Of a stretch of 64,000 nt of DNA, positions 9,837 to 18,570 are shown piece after piece. A program made the position numbers and the translations under genes. The notes under the pieces are model-generated. The model made no database searches. It was not told the origin of the DNA and saw only the letters and a list, made by a program, of their open reading frames with translations. Within the stretch, counting starts at the first letter, position 1, and each line of letters starts with the position of its first letter. The DNA lies in assembly GCA_964398945.1 (NCBI GenBank), contig CAYNOT010000010.1, forward strand, positions 137,779-201,778. The letters run 5' to 3'. Origin of the DNA: JBGTGG01 sp964398945 (GTDB taxonomy: Bacteria > Bacteroidota > Bacteroidia > Cytophagales > Cyclobacteriaceae).

Positions 9837-9925
9837 TTACCAATTTTCAATTCAGAATCTGATTTTCAATAAATCTTATGTCTAATGTCTACTATCCAGC
9901 GTCTGGCATTCAGACCAGAAAATTG

Positions 9926-9933
9926 TACCTTTG
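9926..9933 (+). promoter_or_regulatory. Candidate Bacteroidota -7 box upstream of pruA
   Basis: TACCTTTG fits the Bacteroidota sigma-ABfr -7 consensus TAnnTTTG and lies about 40 bases before the pruA ATG at 9975. A matching -33 TTTG is not clear. Weak single-site evidence. Confidence 0.45.
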
Positions 9934-9974
9934 CAACCCTAACGGATTACACTAACCTCAAAATAATTTAACGT

Positions 9975-11603
9975 ATGTCAAACGGATTTTTCAACGTTCC
10001 GGCCCCTGTAAACGAACCCATTTTAAGTTATGCCCCGGGCACAAAAGAACGTGCAGCTATTAAGAAAGCATTGGAAGATGCGCGTGCTACAGAAGTGGAT
10101 ATCCCGATGTTTATTGGATCGGAAGAAGTACGGACAGGAAACACAAAACCTTTGTCGCCACCGCACGATCATCAACATATTTTAGGGCATTTCCACGAAG
10201 GCGATGCTTCGCATGTTGAGCAGGCCATCACTGCTGCTATGGCGGCAAAAGTGCAGTGGGAAGAATTGTCGTGGGAGCACCGCGCCAGTATTTTTTTGAA
10301 AGCAGCAGATTTATTGGCAGGGCCTTATCGGGCAACTATCAATGCGGCCACCATGTTGGGGCAATCGAAAAATGTTTTTCAGGCGGAGATTGATTCAGCG
10401 TGTGAGCTCATTGATTTCTTACGTTTCAATGTGCATTTCATGAGCCAGATTTATAGTGATCAACCTGTTTCTTCGCCCGGTGTGTGGAACCGGATGGAAT
10501 ACAGGCCACTCGAAGGATTTACATTCGCCTTAACGCCTTTTAATTTTACCGCTATCGCAGGAAATCTTCCGACCAGTATGGCAATGATGGGCAATGTAGT
10601 GGTTTGGAAACCAGCATTCACCCAAATCTACGCAGCCAATGTAATCATGAACGTATTGAAAGAAGCTGGCTTGCCGGATGGTGTGATCAATTTGATTTAT
10701 GTAAATGGCCCGGATACTGGCAAGGTTATTTTTGGCCACCCTGATTTTTCCGGATTACATTTTACAGGAAGCACCGGGGTTTTCCGGGGTATGTGGAAAA
10801 CGATTGGCGCCAATATTGAAAAGTATAAAACCTATCCGCGGATTGTTGGTGAAACAGGGGGCAAAGATTTTATCATGGTGCACCAAAGTGCAGATGCAAA
10901 ACAAGTGGCGACTGCAATCTCGCGGGGGGCGTTTGAATACCAGGGGCAAAAATGTTCGGCAGCATCACGTGTGTATGTCCCTGCCAATCTTTGGGACGAT
11001 GTAAAAAAATTTTTAGTAGCGGATTTGAAAAGCTTCTCCATGGGCGGGGTGGAAGACCAATCCAACTTTATCAATGCAGTAATTGATGAAAAAGCGTTTA
11101 ACAGCATTAGTGGCTACATCGATAAAGCAAAAGCAAACCCGATGAATGAAATCATCGCGGGTGGAGGGTATGATAAATCGAAAGGATATTTTATTGAGCC
11201 TACGGTGATTGTTACAAAAGATCCCTCTTCGCTTACCATGTGTGAAGAAATTTTCGGGCCTGTCGTGACAATTTATGTTTACCAACCCGACAATTTTGAA
11301 GATACGTTGGAGCTTGTTGACCGGACTTCCCCGTACGCACTGACAGGTTCTATCTTTGGCAGGGATCGTTATGCAGTTGAACTGGCAACGAAGAGGTTAA
11401 CAAATGCGGCCGGGAATTTTTATATCAATGATAAACCCACAGGTGCAGTGGTAGGGCAACAACCTTTTGGTGGAGCGCGTGGTTCCGGAACGAATGATAA
11501 AGCAGGGGCGAAGGCCAACTTAATGCGCTGGACCTCGATGCGGACAATCAAGGAAACATTTGTTACACCGGTTGATTATCGCTATCCGTTTTTGGGGAAA
11601 TAG
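9975..11603 (+). CDS. pruA: L-glutamate gamma-semialdehyde dehydrogenase
   Basis: 542 residues, full length for the stand-alone PruA of Bacteroidota. It oxidises L-glutamate-5-semialdehyde (from 1-pyrroline-5-carboxylate) to glutamate with NAD+ in proline catabolism. Visible motifs: general base Glu in 'VGETGGKDFIM' (about 291), catalytic Cys in 'YQGQKCSAASRVY' (about 326), cofactor-fold motif 'FTGSTGVFRG', and the C-terminal 'GGARGSGTNDKAG'. The N-terminal 'FNVPAPVNEPILSYAPGT' is the characteristic PruA opening. Transcribed alone, with its own likely promoter and a strong bidirectional terminator. Confidence 0.95.
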   Translation: MSNGFFNVPAPVNEPILSYAPGTKERAAIKKALEDARATEVDIPMFIGSEEVRTGNTKPLSPPHDHQHILGHFHEGDASHVEQAITAAMAAKVQWEELSWEHRASIFLKAADLLAGPYRATINAATMLGQSKNVFQAEIDSACELIDFLRFNVHFMSQIYSDQPVSSPGVWNRMEYRPLEGFTFALTPFNFTAIAGNLPTSMAMMGNVVVWKPAFTQIYAANVIMNVLKEAGLPDGVINLIYVNGPDTGKVIFGHPDFSGLHFTGSTGVFRGMWKTIGANIEKYKTYPRIVGETGGKDFIMVHQSADAKQVATAISRGAFEYQGQKCSAASRVYVPANLWDDVKKFLVADLKSFSMGGVEDQSNFINAVIDEKAFNSISGYIDKAKANPMNEIIAGGGYDKSKGYFIEPTVIVTKDPSSLTMCEEIFGPVVTIYVYQPDNFEDTLELVDRTSPYALTGSIFGRDRYAVELATKRLTNAAGNFYINDKPTGAVVGQQPFGGARGSGTNDKAGAKANLMRWTSMRTIKETFVTPVDYRYPFLGK

Positions 11604-11637
11604 CAACACGTGTCTGACCACGCTAAGTGGCCTACGT

Positions 11638-11674
11638 AAAAAAAATGCCCCGAAGATTTTCGGGGCATTTTTGT
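11638..11674. terminator. Bidirectional rho-independent terminator
   Basis: A-tract, then an AATGCCCCGAA/TTTCGGGGCATT stem with a 2-3 base loop, then a T-tract. It sits between the convergent pruA and MSEP-CTERM genes and can end transcription from both sides. Confidence 0.9.
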
Positions 11675-11675
11675 T

Positions 11676-14489
11676 TTATGGCCTGATCCGCGTCCGCGCG
11701 AGGGTTTTTCTTCTTTCCTTCCACACAATCAGGATGGCCAGTAATGTAAGTACCAGGATATGGCTTGGTTCTGACATGCTTTGCGCATCTTCACTTGTAT
11801 CGAGTGCCTTTTCACCGGAGAGAACTTGTTCCTGTTTTCTTAACAATGCCTTACGTTGTGCCTCATTTTCGACAACTATATAGGAAGTAACTGGAGTAAG
11901 GATTTTAGAGCTAAAACTCATTTCCACAAAATTTCCCCACTCTTCATCTGCAATTTCAGGATGGAGTTGGTGGCTCATCCATAATCCTTGAATATATGCC
12001 GCGGACCTCCAGTTCTTTTCAATACTTTTTAGATCATTGATATCTATATTTTGATTTTTGAGAATTAAACTTGGTTCGGTATTGTCGGGTAAGTATGCTA
12101 CCTGATTGTTTCCGTAACGATACTCAAGCACTTCAGCGTTGAACGTTGTTTCATTTTCAACTGGTTTCAATAACTCTTTTAAAAGTGAATGTTTTACCAG
12201 TCCTCCATTATTATTTAAGCTGTAGTAGAATTCATTCTCGGGAAATGTAAATTGAAGATCCGAAAAGTTTTTGGGGAGTATAGCACCTTGCAGACTATCA
12301 GTAATTACAATCATTATGGGATACGAACTGTCGTTCCTATTATAGTTGTCCGTAAGGATCTTTTGAAAAGCCCTTTCCAGAAAAAATCCACCTGAGCGTT
12401 CTTGTTTTTCTATCTGATGCTCCCAGTCCTTTAGTGAAATTGTATTGACAATACTATTCGTAAAACTCACTTTGGCATCATCAGTTGTGAATTTGTTATT
12501 GCTTATGAATTTGTTGATTCTTTTTTGATAATCAGGCTTTGATGATTCATTGCCTTTTGAAACATCAAGTATGAAATGCAGGTAAGGGTTTCGTTTGACT
12601 TTCTTTAATGATGCTTTTGTTTCTACGGGAATGTAGGCGACATCCTTATTTTCGAAAAAGGCATTGCTACTTTCTTTTTCGGGATCCCCCAGTACAATTG
12701 TGTGGCCGTCAATTTTTAGCGTTACAGATTCTTTATGGATAAATTCAATTCCGGACTTTCTCGTCTCATCCTTTAAGAAGGGGAATATTTTAAAGGCTAC
12801 CTTGTTTCCGGTAAGGTAGTATAGAATTCCTGGATCGCGGTTTTCGTTTCGGATGTTAGTGTAAATCCATAGCGCTGATTTTTTTTCTGTGAGCATACCG
12901 GGTTCTTTTTTATCCCCCACATATAAGTAGTAATCACTTACCCAGCATCCGGTTGGCAATGTAAAGGTTGTTTCATATTCCACGCCCCAACGCTCTAGAC
13001 TCTTGTTTGTTAGTTCTAAGTCTACCCAACTAACCCAATAATTTTCGTTGGCATCATACTGACTGGTAGATTCGATGTTGGAAATTTCAACTAATTTTTC
13101 GTTTTGTTCAATCGTTCTCTTTTTAACTTCACTTTCTCCAAAGAATACATTTTCAATGTGGTTTATTTTCGAATCAGACAGCGTTAAATTATCCAACACC
13201 AGCCAATTGTAAAAAAGTGAGATAACCGGGGTCCCGTTTCCAACTATCCCCCCTGATCTTTCTTTATGTTTTTTAATCGTCTGAACCGATTTTTTTAATG
13301 ATTTTTTGTCAAGGACATATTCTTTCGAATAGTCTGGGCTGTAGAGATAGGCAAGTGTTTGTTTTAATACATACTTGTCGTAGTATTGATTTGCGGCAAT
13401 GAAACAAGGGATGACCAACAGGCCAACGAGCAAAATGGTTATTGTAATTTTTTTATTTAAATAATTGCTAAGGTATTTTATGTCTGATGAAAGTTGTTGA
13501 AAATGAACAATAAAAAGGACAATTGGGGTCAACATTAGAAACCCTGTTCCAGCTGCAATAATGGCGAGTATGGAAAGGGGTAAAAAGGGGAGGAAGACGA
13601 GGAAGAAGTATAGCGTATAAATGAAGGTAATTGATCTTCCAGTAAAAAGAATTAGTCTGTATCTTTCTTTAGTAAGATCAGGTAGACAAAGTAGTACTCC
13701 ATTAATGCCGGCAAGAATATAAAACCAGTAATTGGAAAAGTCGCCAAAAATCCCATCAAAACTTCCACCGAATTCATTCCAAAGCAATCCATTATTGATG
13801 CCCAACCCTAGTAATGGAAAAATAATCGTAAATGGAATCAACCAAATCAATTTATTCTGTTTATAAAACCCCCCTTTTTTCTTTCCAAGAATAACAATAC
13901 CTCTTAGTAGAAAGAATAGGAATATCACGGTTGCTGCAACAATAAGGATAAGAAGAGCATGAAATCCGAAATCACTGCCAAGGGGTTGCCAAAATGGAAG
14001 TACAACCTGAAGGAAGATATACCAGACGGTTGGAATAAGCATTGCGAATAGAAAGTTCTTCCACGGGGCATTTCGATCGGAAGAAGTATGTATGGTTATT
14101 ATCAGAAGCGCATATACCAACGTAGGCATTAAAAATGTTCCGGAATAAAAAATCATATTTTCTGGAATCATCCAGCGAGGGATTGACCGCGGTATTATTT
14201 CATCCGAAAAAAGGCCAAAGAGATACAGGAAGGGGATGTAGAGGAGTAGCGTAATTGCTCCGTAGTAGATTGAAATGTTCCCCTTTAGATTTATACTTAA
14301 AAAGGCATATACCATATTCATGAACCCCAATGCAAATACGGCTAAGCTGAACCACTTCCAGTAGGAAATATTCATTGGAGTTAATAGGCTTTTGATTATT
14401 CTGAACTCAGAATAGAAGAGGATTGCCAGCATGACTGTAGGAACTGTATTGATTATGAAAATCCAGCGCGGGTTAAGCAGTTTGTTCAT
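11676..14489 (-). CDS. MSEP-CTERM sorting-domain protein (exosortase target with VIT-like domain)
   Basis: 937 residues. The C-terminus carries the diagnostic sorting signal: the motif Met-Ser-Glu-Pro followed by a ~15-residue hydrophobic helix and a basic tail ('WKERRKTLARTRIRP'). The first ~390 residues hold about ten to eleven transmembrane segments. The extracytoplasmic part (about 400-900) contains a VIT-like beta domain ('LERWGVEYETTFTLPTGCWV') and a von Willebrand-like stretch. In Bacteroidota such a protein is the single dedicated target of exosortase XrtK. Here the exosortase gene lies immediately upstream with a 17-base overlap, so the pair is translated together. The substrate's cellular role is unknown. 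Confidence 0.88.
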   Translation of the reverse strand: MNKLLNPRWIFIINTVPTVMLAILFYSEFRIIKSLLTPMNISYWKWFSLAVFALGFMNMVYAFLSINLKGNISIYYGAITLLLYIPFLYLFGLFSDEIIPRSIPRWMIPENMIFYSGTFLMPTLVYALLIITIHTSSDRNAPWKNFLFAMLIPTVWYIFLQVVLPFWQPLGSDFGFHALLILIVAATVIFLFFLLRGIVILGKKKGGFYKQNKLIWLIPFTIIFPLLGLGINNGLLWNEFGGSFDGIFGDFSNYWFYILAGINGVLLCLPDLTKERYRLILFTGRSITFIYTLYFFLVFLPFLPLSILAIIAAGTGFLMLTPIVLFIVHFQQLSSDIKYLSNYLNKKITITILLVGLLVIPCFIAANQYYDKYVLKQTLAYLYSPDYSKEYVLDKKSLKKSVQTIKKHKERSGGIVGNGTPVISLFYNWLVLDNLTLSDSKINHIENVFFGESEVKKRTIEQNEKLVEISNIESTSQYDANENYWVSWVDLELTNKSLERWGVEYETTFTLPTGCWVSDYYLYVGDKKEPGMLTEKKSALWIYTNIRNENRDPGILYYLTGNKVAFKIFPFLKDETRKSGIEFIHKESVTLKIDGHTIVLGDPEKESSNAFFENKDVAYIPVETKASLKKVKRNPYLHFILDVSKGNESSKPDYQKRINKFISNNKFTTDDAKVSFTNSIVNTISLKDWEHQIEKQERSGGFFLERAFQKILTDNYNRNDSSYPIMIVITDSLQGAILPKNFSDLQFTFPENEFYYSLNNNGGLVKHSLLKELLKPVENETTFNAEVLEYRYGNNQVAYLPDNTEPSLILKNQNIDINDLKSIEKNWRSAAYIQGLWMSHQLHPEIADEEWGNFVEMSFSSKILTPVTSYIVVENEAQRKALLRKQEQVLSGEKALDTSEDAQSMSEPSHILVLTLLAILIVWKERRKTLARTRIRP

Positions 14490-15006
14490 GTTTAAATTTT
14501 GGATTGGTTAGAAAGGATTCAACAACGAGGTAGATTACAATTAAGAAAAATAAATACGTGAAGATGCCTTCGGCTTGATGAAACCAAACGGGCCTGTCCA
14601 TTTTCAGCCGGTAGGATTCCAAAAAAATGGAAAGTAATATCCGGGAAGAATTGGCAAATACTGTAATCGGATAAGCAAGGAAAAGTGACAAAGGCAAGAG
14701 CATAAATGAATCTTTACTTGGAAGATATTTTTTCCCTAGAAAGCTTATCATCATAAAGCACAGTACCATAAAATTGAACCCTGAGCACGATTTATTGATT
14801 ACAATATTCAAGGGTTCATGATAATAACCTGTTCCTTGAATATAAAGGGCATCTGAATTTGTAATCATTTCGATAATTGCATTGGTGGGCCGTAAGAGAA
14901 AAACCAATTCATCACTTTTAACGGCTCCATACCAAAATTTCATTGCCACAAATGCGCAAGTGGCCAATATATAGAAGAGGTAGTCTAAGTATTTTGTTTT
15001 GTTCAT
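14473..15006 (-). CDS. xrtK: Exosortase K (XrtK-type)
   Basis: 177 residues with about five to six transmembrane helices. The three exosortase catalytic residues are visible: Cys in 'INKSCSGFNFMV', Arg in 'FANSSRILLSI' and His in 'WFHQAEGIFTYL'. Exosortases are integral membrane transpeptidase-like enzymes that recognise a short C-terminal motif plus helix and cleave the target at the cytoplasmic membrane. It is short compared with proteobacterial EpsH but normal for the Bacteroidota K type. The overlapping downstream gene encodes a matching MSEP-CTERM substrate, which supports the K rather than N subtype assignment. Confidence 0.87.
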   Translation of the reverse strand: MNKTKYLDYLFYILATCAFVAMKFWYGAVKSDELVFLLRPTNAIIEMITNSDALYIQGTGYYHEPLNIVINKSCSGFNFMVLCFMMISFLGKKYLPSKDSFMLLPLSLFLAYPITVFANSSRILLSIFLESYRLKMDRPVWFHQAEGIFTYLFFLIVIYLVVESFLTNPKFKHEQTA

Positions 15007-15084
15007 GTGAAGAATTTTAGGAAAAGGAGTATTGAAATCCGCCTGACCAAAGCCATAGCAAGTGATCAGGCGGATAAATATAAT

Positions 15085-16488
15085 TTATACAACAGCAGGT
15101 TCCTTATACCAACTTATTCTCCGCGAGAAGAACATCAGCACCCCGATTATCAGGAACAGGCCGATGCTTCCAATCAACAATGAGAAATCCTGCAATTGGA
15201 TAATCACAAAAATGAATGCGTAAAAGGTTACAAGCAACAAACTCAATAATACAGCCAGCCTGATTTTTCGTAAAAATGAAATTGAATAAAAAGTAATCAG
15301 CAAAACCGTTGCACCGGATGCCAACAGATACGCAATGTCATATCCCAGTTGTTCGGAAATACTCAGCAATAACGAATAGTAAATTATAAGCGCTGCTCCG
15401 ATGAGGATATACTGAAACGGATGAATTCGGATTTTTTGTGTTACCTCTACCAGAAACAATGAAATGAATGTTAGCACGATAATGAGTACACCATACTTTG
15501 AAGTGCGCATACTTTTTTGATATTGATCCACCGGGACCAAAAGTTTAACACCAAATTCTGCCCCACTCAGGTTTTGGTTGTCCTCGGTCCATTGTTGTGA
15601 AAACGGCCTGTTGAAATGGAGCACCTTCCAGGTGGCAGAAAAGCCGGTTTCCGAAACTTCGCGCGATTGCGGAATAAATTCACCGTCAAAGCTTGGGTCT
15701 GCCCACGGCCCGGAAATTTTTACAGTTGTATTTTTTCCTGCCGGAATAAAATCCAGGCGTTGGCTTCCTTTCACATCTATGTCAATTGCAACGGTACCTT
15801 TAAAATCTTCTTTTGATTTCCAGTTTAAGTTTGCTTTTATACCCGTGGTGGATATGTTTTGATCCTGTGGATAAAGCTCGTTTTGCTTTCGGACAGAAAT
15901 GCCCATTTTGTTGGAAGGCGCTGTTGCCAGTTGTTCAGTGCCTACCATAAATTTGGGATCTTCATTGATACCGCGTAAATCCGTAATCCCTAAAATCATA
16001 TAAGCATCTTTCCATTGCACTAAGTCTTCCTGGATTTTCAGGGATTCAAAATCAGGAAAGGCAAATGTTGACTGAAAGTTAAGTTGTGATTTGTATACAA
16101 CGGCATCAAAAATTCCGCGGTTGAGCGTTTCGGGGTTCACCGTTCCTTCGATGGATAATTGTTCCGGAAGAAAGTATGCCCGCTCAAGATGCTCCCTGAT
16201 TTCTTTTCCTTCTTTTTCCCGGTCGATAATCGTTTGCTTGATGTACGGGATCACGAGCACAGGCCCCGAAAGTGTCTGGCTCTTCGACCATTTTTCACCA
16301 ACCTCATTAATGACTTCATCTGAGCGTTGTTGCCGTTCAAAAATAAGGTCCTCAATCCATGCTGAAGGGATGAGCAGGATGAGTACGAGAAATCCAATCG
16401 ATCCAAGCTTAACAGTGATGGATTCCTGAATCCAATTGTTAAAGCGGTCGAAGATGTTGGGTTGTTGTTGAGTGTTAGTTGTTTCCAT
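15085..16488 (-). CDS. creD: Cell envelope integrity protein CreD
   Basis: 467 residues. An N-terminal helix about 26-46 ('IGFLVLILLIPSAWI') is followed by a large periplasmic domain (about 50-340) containing the CreD pattern 'SGPVLVIPY' and 'FNRPFSQQW', then about five to six transmembrane helices to the end ('FQYILIGAALIIYYSLLLSI'). CreD is an inner-membrane protein of unclear biochemical role, linked in Enterobacteria to the CreBC response and envelope stress. Upstream lie a small winged-helix regulator and a membrane protein on the same strand, a common Bacteroidota arrangement implying control by that regulator rather than a Cre two-component system. Confidence 0.9.
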   Translation of the reverse strand: METTNTQQQPNIFDRFNNWIQESITVKLGSIGFLVLILLIPSAWIEDLIFERQQRSDEVINEVGEKWSKSQTLSGPVLVIPYIKQTIIDREKEGKEIREHLERAYFLPEQLSIEGTVNPETLNRGIFDAVVYKSQLNFQSTFAFPDFESLKIQEDLVQWKDAYMILGITDLRGINEDPKFMVGTEQLATAPSNKMGISVRKQNELYPQDQNISTTGIKANLNWKSKEDFKGTVAIDIDVKGSQRLDFIPAGKNTTVKISGPWADPSFDGEFIPQSREVSETGFSATWKVLHFNRPFSQQWTEDNQNLSGAEFGVKLLVPVDQYQKSMRTSKYGVLIIVLTFISLFLVEVTQKIRIHPFQYILIGAALIIYYSLLLSISEQLGYDIAYLLASGATVLLITFYSISFLRKIRLAVLLSLLLVTFYAFIFVIIQLQDFSLLIGSIGLFLIIGVLMFFSRRISWYKEPAVV

Positions 16489-16592
16489 GGAGTAAGAGTA
16501 TTTAAGATTTTATAATGATGGATTTATTGATTTGTAATTGCGGAGTTGTTTTTTAAAAGTACTTTTATATTCAAAGTGAATGGTTAAAAAAA

Positions 16593-16895
16593 TTATTGTT
16601 TTTGTTGTTTCACCAACATTTCGAGGGCATCGATATGTTTTCGGAATGCATTCCTTCCTTTTTCGGTGGCTTTGTATTTGGTATTTGGTTTCCGGTCTAC
16701 GAACGCCTTGTTTACGGAAACGTACTTCTCTTTTTCAAGTGCTTTGATGTTGGAAGCCAGGTTTCCATCGGTAACGTCCAGCAGCTCCTTTAAGGAATTA
16801 AAATCAAAGGCATCGTTCGATACCAACACCGTCATGATCTGTAATCGTGTTCGGTGCTCCAATAACTTATCGAGATGGTCGAAAGGATTTTTCAC
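16593..16895 (-). CDS. Winged-helix transcriptional regulator (HTH_34 / MarR-like)
   Basis: 100 residues, one domain: 'EHRTRLQIMTVLVSNDAFDF' helix, 'LKELLDVTDGNLASNIKALE' as helix-turn-helix, a wing 'VNKAFVDRKPNTKYKATEKG', and a C-terminal dimerisation helix. This compact regulator class often precedes creD in Bacteroidota. Its start overlaps the stop of the upstream membrane-protein gene by 4 bases, showing translational coupling. Likely controls the creD group (inference). Confidence 0.88.
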   Translation of the reverse strand: MKNPFDHLDKLLEHRTRLQIMTVLVSNDAFDFNSLKELLDVTDGNLASNIKALEKEKYVSVNKAFVDRKPNTKYKATEKGRNAFRKHIDALEMLVKQQKQ

Positions 16896-17515
16896 CGGTC
16901 GTATTTAAAATACATGGCAGATCCATACACAATATGCATCACCCCGAAACCGATGGTCCAGAATAACAGGCCATACCCGGGCAGCAATGCAGAAATTAAT
17001 CCAATGATGATTTCGGTATAGCCGAGGTAACGGATTTCATCGAACGTATTTCCACTGGCGTTTAACAATGCCAGTCCGTAAAATATCAGGCAAGCCGGGG
17101 CAGCCAACCCATAGTGGCCATTGTAGAGCATGATGAGGATAAAAAGCCCTCCGGTAACGAGCGGTATAGCCAGATTAACCACTAATTTCTTACTGGTGCT
17201 GTTCCAGAATTTTTGATTCATCCGTTTGGCTTTTCGCTGGCTGAGGATGACCCCGGTTGTTAAAGATGCAAAAAGCACGATGGCTGCCAATGCCAAAAGT
17301 TTGTACAAATTAGTAGGATCCTGAATCGAGTAAATTCGATAGTTGAATGGGGAAATTGGGTAGTGAACGATGTAGTAGGCCCCTATAGCACCTACTATGG
17401 CATAAATTCCAGCGAGTACGCCCGAAAGCCCACTGAGCGAAATCACTTTAACGGATCGTTCCATTAAGTTTCGGATGGAAGCCAGATCCTGCGAATAATC
17501 CTGTTTTTCCTTCAT
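16892..17515 (-). CDS. Integral membrane protein of unknown function upstream of the CreD regulator
   Basis: Start taken at ATG 17515 ('MKEKQDYSQDLASIRNLMER'), giving 207 residues; an upstream ATG at 17560 adds an unlikely leader. After a soluble N-terminal 40 residues there are about six transmembrane helices ('VLAGIYAIVGAIGAYYIV', 'LALAAIVLFASLTTGVIL', 'LVTGGLFILIMLYNGHYG'). It overlaps the next gene by 4 bases (ATGA). Homologous small membrane proteins accompany the HTH_34 regulator in Bacteroidota; biochemical role unknown. Confidence 0.75.
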   Translation of the reverse strand: MKEKQDYSQDLASIRNLMERSVKVISLSGLSGVLAGIYAIVGAIGAYYIVHYPISPFNYRIYSIQDPTNLYKLLALAAIVLFASLTTGVILSQRKAKRMNQKFWNSTSKKLVVNLAIPLVTGGLFILIMLYNGHYGLAAPACLIFYGLALLNASGNTFDEIRYLGYTEIIIGLISALLPGYGLLFWTIGFGVMHIVYGSAMYFKYDR

Positions 17516-17639
17516 TGCAAAAGTACTTTGAGATACAAAGTTAATAGTATAGGGATACAACGCAAGTGTGGGGGATAAGTTTTTGGGAATTTATGAGTTT
17601 ATAGTTAATCGTTTTGATGATTGTTATCTCTGGGGTTAG

Positions 17640-17830
17640 TCAGATATGCCATCTGCTTTTGACTGACAGGGTATTGCAATATATAATTCCCATGGAATAC
17701 CTCTTGCAGTGTATTTAGAATCGTGGATTGGATTATTATGATGTAGGGTTCGCTAGTCTGGGTTTTCGGTCATTCCAATATAGAAGCGATTCAGCTTTGC
17801 AGAGAAAAGTATATAAACGTGATAATTCAT
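17640..17830 (-). pseudogene. Degenerate GIY-YIG nuclease-like gene (second copy)
   Basis: Reading from ATG 17830 the frame gives 'MNYHVYILFSAKLNRFYIG' and 'MTENPD', closely matching the intact copy at 17916-18212, then hits an in-frame TAG. Later stretches still align in shifted frame ('SKYTARGIPWELYIAIPCQS'), and the copy ends abruptly near 17640. Both copies share the same upstream hairpin and partial tRNA-Asn sequence, so this is a decayed tandem duplicate rather than an unrelated open frame. Confidence 0.85.
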
Positions 17831-17846
17831 AGTAACCAACAAAAAA

Positions 17847-17862
17847 GGCCACTTACGTGGCC
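17847..17862 (-). terminator. Hairpin copy following partial tRNA-Asn A
   Basis: GGCCACTTACGTGGCC palindrome with T-tract on the minus strand (A-run at 17841-17846). It is identical to the hairpin after the intact tRNA-Asn, so it was duplicated with the tRNA 3' half. Confidence 0.7.
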
Positions 17863-17869
17863 TCTTGAT

Positions 17870-17930
17870 GCTCCTCCTCTAGGACTTGAACCTTCCCGAT
17901 AACTATCGGGACTGGTTAACAGTCAGATGC
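17870..17930 (-). repeat. Partial tRNA-Asn copy A (3' part)
   Basis: In minus orientation it begins GCATCTGACTGTTAA (the anticodon arm of the intact tRNA-Asn), then a replaced variable region with the palindrome TCCCGATAGTTATCGGGA, then the exact T arm and 3' acceptor strand. The 5' half is absent, so it cannot be a functional tRNA. Its first bases also encode the last codons and stop of the GIY-YIG gene. Confidence 0.88.
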
Positions 17931-18212
17931 AGTCTCTTTTTTTATGCGGTCAATCAAATCTGGGTATTTCTTTAAATTCTCTATAAAAACCCTGCTTTTT
18001 TTGGACTTGATCAATCGCTCGAGGTTCAAAGCGTGCCCTTTTGATTGACAGGGAATCGAGAGGTACAATTCCCAAGGAATCCCCTTTGCAGTATACTTTG
18101 CCCCATCGATTGGTGTATTGTGAAAGAGGATTCGCTTTTCAAGATTTTCAGTCATCCCGATATAAAAGCGTTTCAGCTTTATAGAGAAAATAATGTAAAC
18201 GCAATAGTCCAT
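17916..18212 (-). CDS. Small GIY-YIG nuclease-domain protein
   Basis: 98 residues, single-domain GIY-YIG protein of the UvrC-N/URI type: the core starts 'YCVYIIFSIKLKRFYIGMTE' (GIY replaced by CVY, YIG kept), with the conserved 'RILFHN' and 'GIPWELY'. Such proteins are small endonuclease-fold proteins, many of unknown role and some mobile. Its 3' end is unusual: the final codons Ala-Ser-Asp-Cys-stop are supplied by a tRNA-Asn fragment, with TGT-TAA spanning the tRNA's GTT anticodon. The gene lies between two partial tRNA-Asn copies, downstream of the intact tRNA gene on the same strand. Confidence 0.85.
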   Translation of the reverse strand: MDYCVYIIFSIKLKRFYIGMTENLEKRILFHNTPIDGAKYTAKGIPWELYLSIPCQSKGHALNLERLIKSKKSRVFIENLKKYPDLIDRIKKETASDC

Positions 18213-18251
18213 AAGCTAACAAAAAAGGCCACCCAATGGCGGCCTTTGAAT

Positions 18252-18312
18252 GCTCTTCCTCTAGGACTTGAACCTTCCCGATAGCTATCGGGACTGGTTA
18301 ACAGTCAGATGC
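18252..18312 (-). repeat. Partial tRNA-Asn copy B (3' part)
   Basis: Same structure as copy A: GCATCTGACTGTTAA anticodon-arm start, inserted palindrome TCCCGATAGCTATCGGGA, then T arm and acceptor 3' strand (one base change, GGAAGAGC). It is followed on the minus strand by a GGCC-rich hairpin and then the GIY-YIG start codon. No 5' half is present. Confidence 0.88.
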
Positions 18313-18321
18313 GGCCTTCAT

Positions 18322-18343
18322 TTAAAAGGCCACTTACGTGGCC
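18322..18343 (-). terminator. Terminator of tRNA-Asn
   Basis: Perfect palindrome GGCCACTTACGTGGCC followed on the minus strand by TTTT, 9 bases after the tRNA 3' end. Confidence 0.8.
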
Positions 18344-18351
18344 TCTTGATG

Positions 18352-18425
18352 CTCCTCCTCTAGGACTTGAACCTAGGACCCTCTGATTAACAGTCAGATG
18401 CTCTAACCAGCTGAGCTAAGGAGGA
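18352..18425 (-). tRNA. tRNA-Asn (GTT)
   Basis: On the minus strand the sequence starts TCCTCCTTAGCTCAG, has a D arm, anticodon stem-loop CTGACTGTTAATCAG with anticodon GTT, T arm with GGTTCAAGTCC, and a 7-bp acceptor stem TCCTCCT/AGGAGGA with G discriminator; 74 bases with no encoded CCA. A complete cloverleaf can be drawn, unlike the two partial copies downstream. It is the only intact tRNA in the window. Confidence 0.97.
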
Positions 18426-18570
18426 AAATTTGGGAGTGCAATATTAAGGCTTGTGGCCAAAAACGCAAAGCGTTCTTCAAAATTTGTTTCGATGCATTCA
18501 AACCCCTTTTGCGGAGAACTTATTACGAAGGGCACAGGAATTTCAAAATACTTGATAAAACTATATTCAA

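Noticed and set aside
17870..18312. Two additional tRNA-Asn genes
   Set aside because: Both copies lack the 5' half and have an inserted palindrome in the variable region, so no cloverleaf can form.
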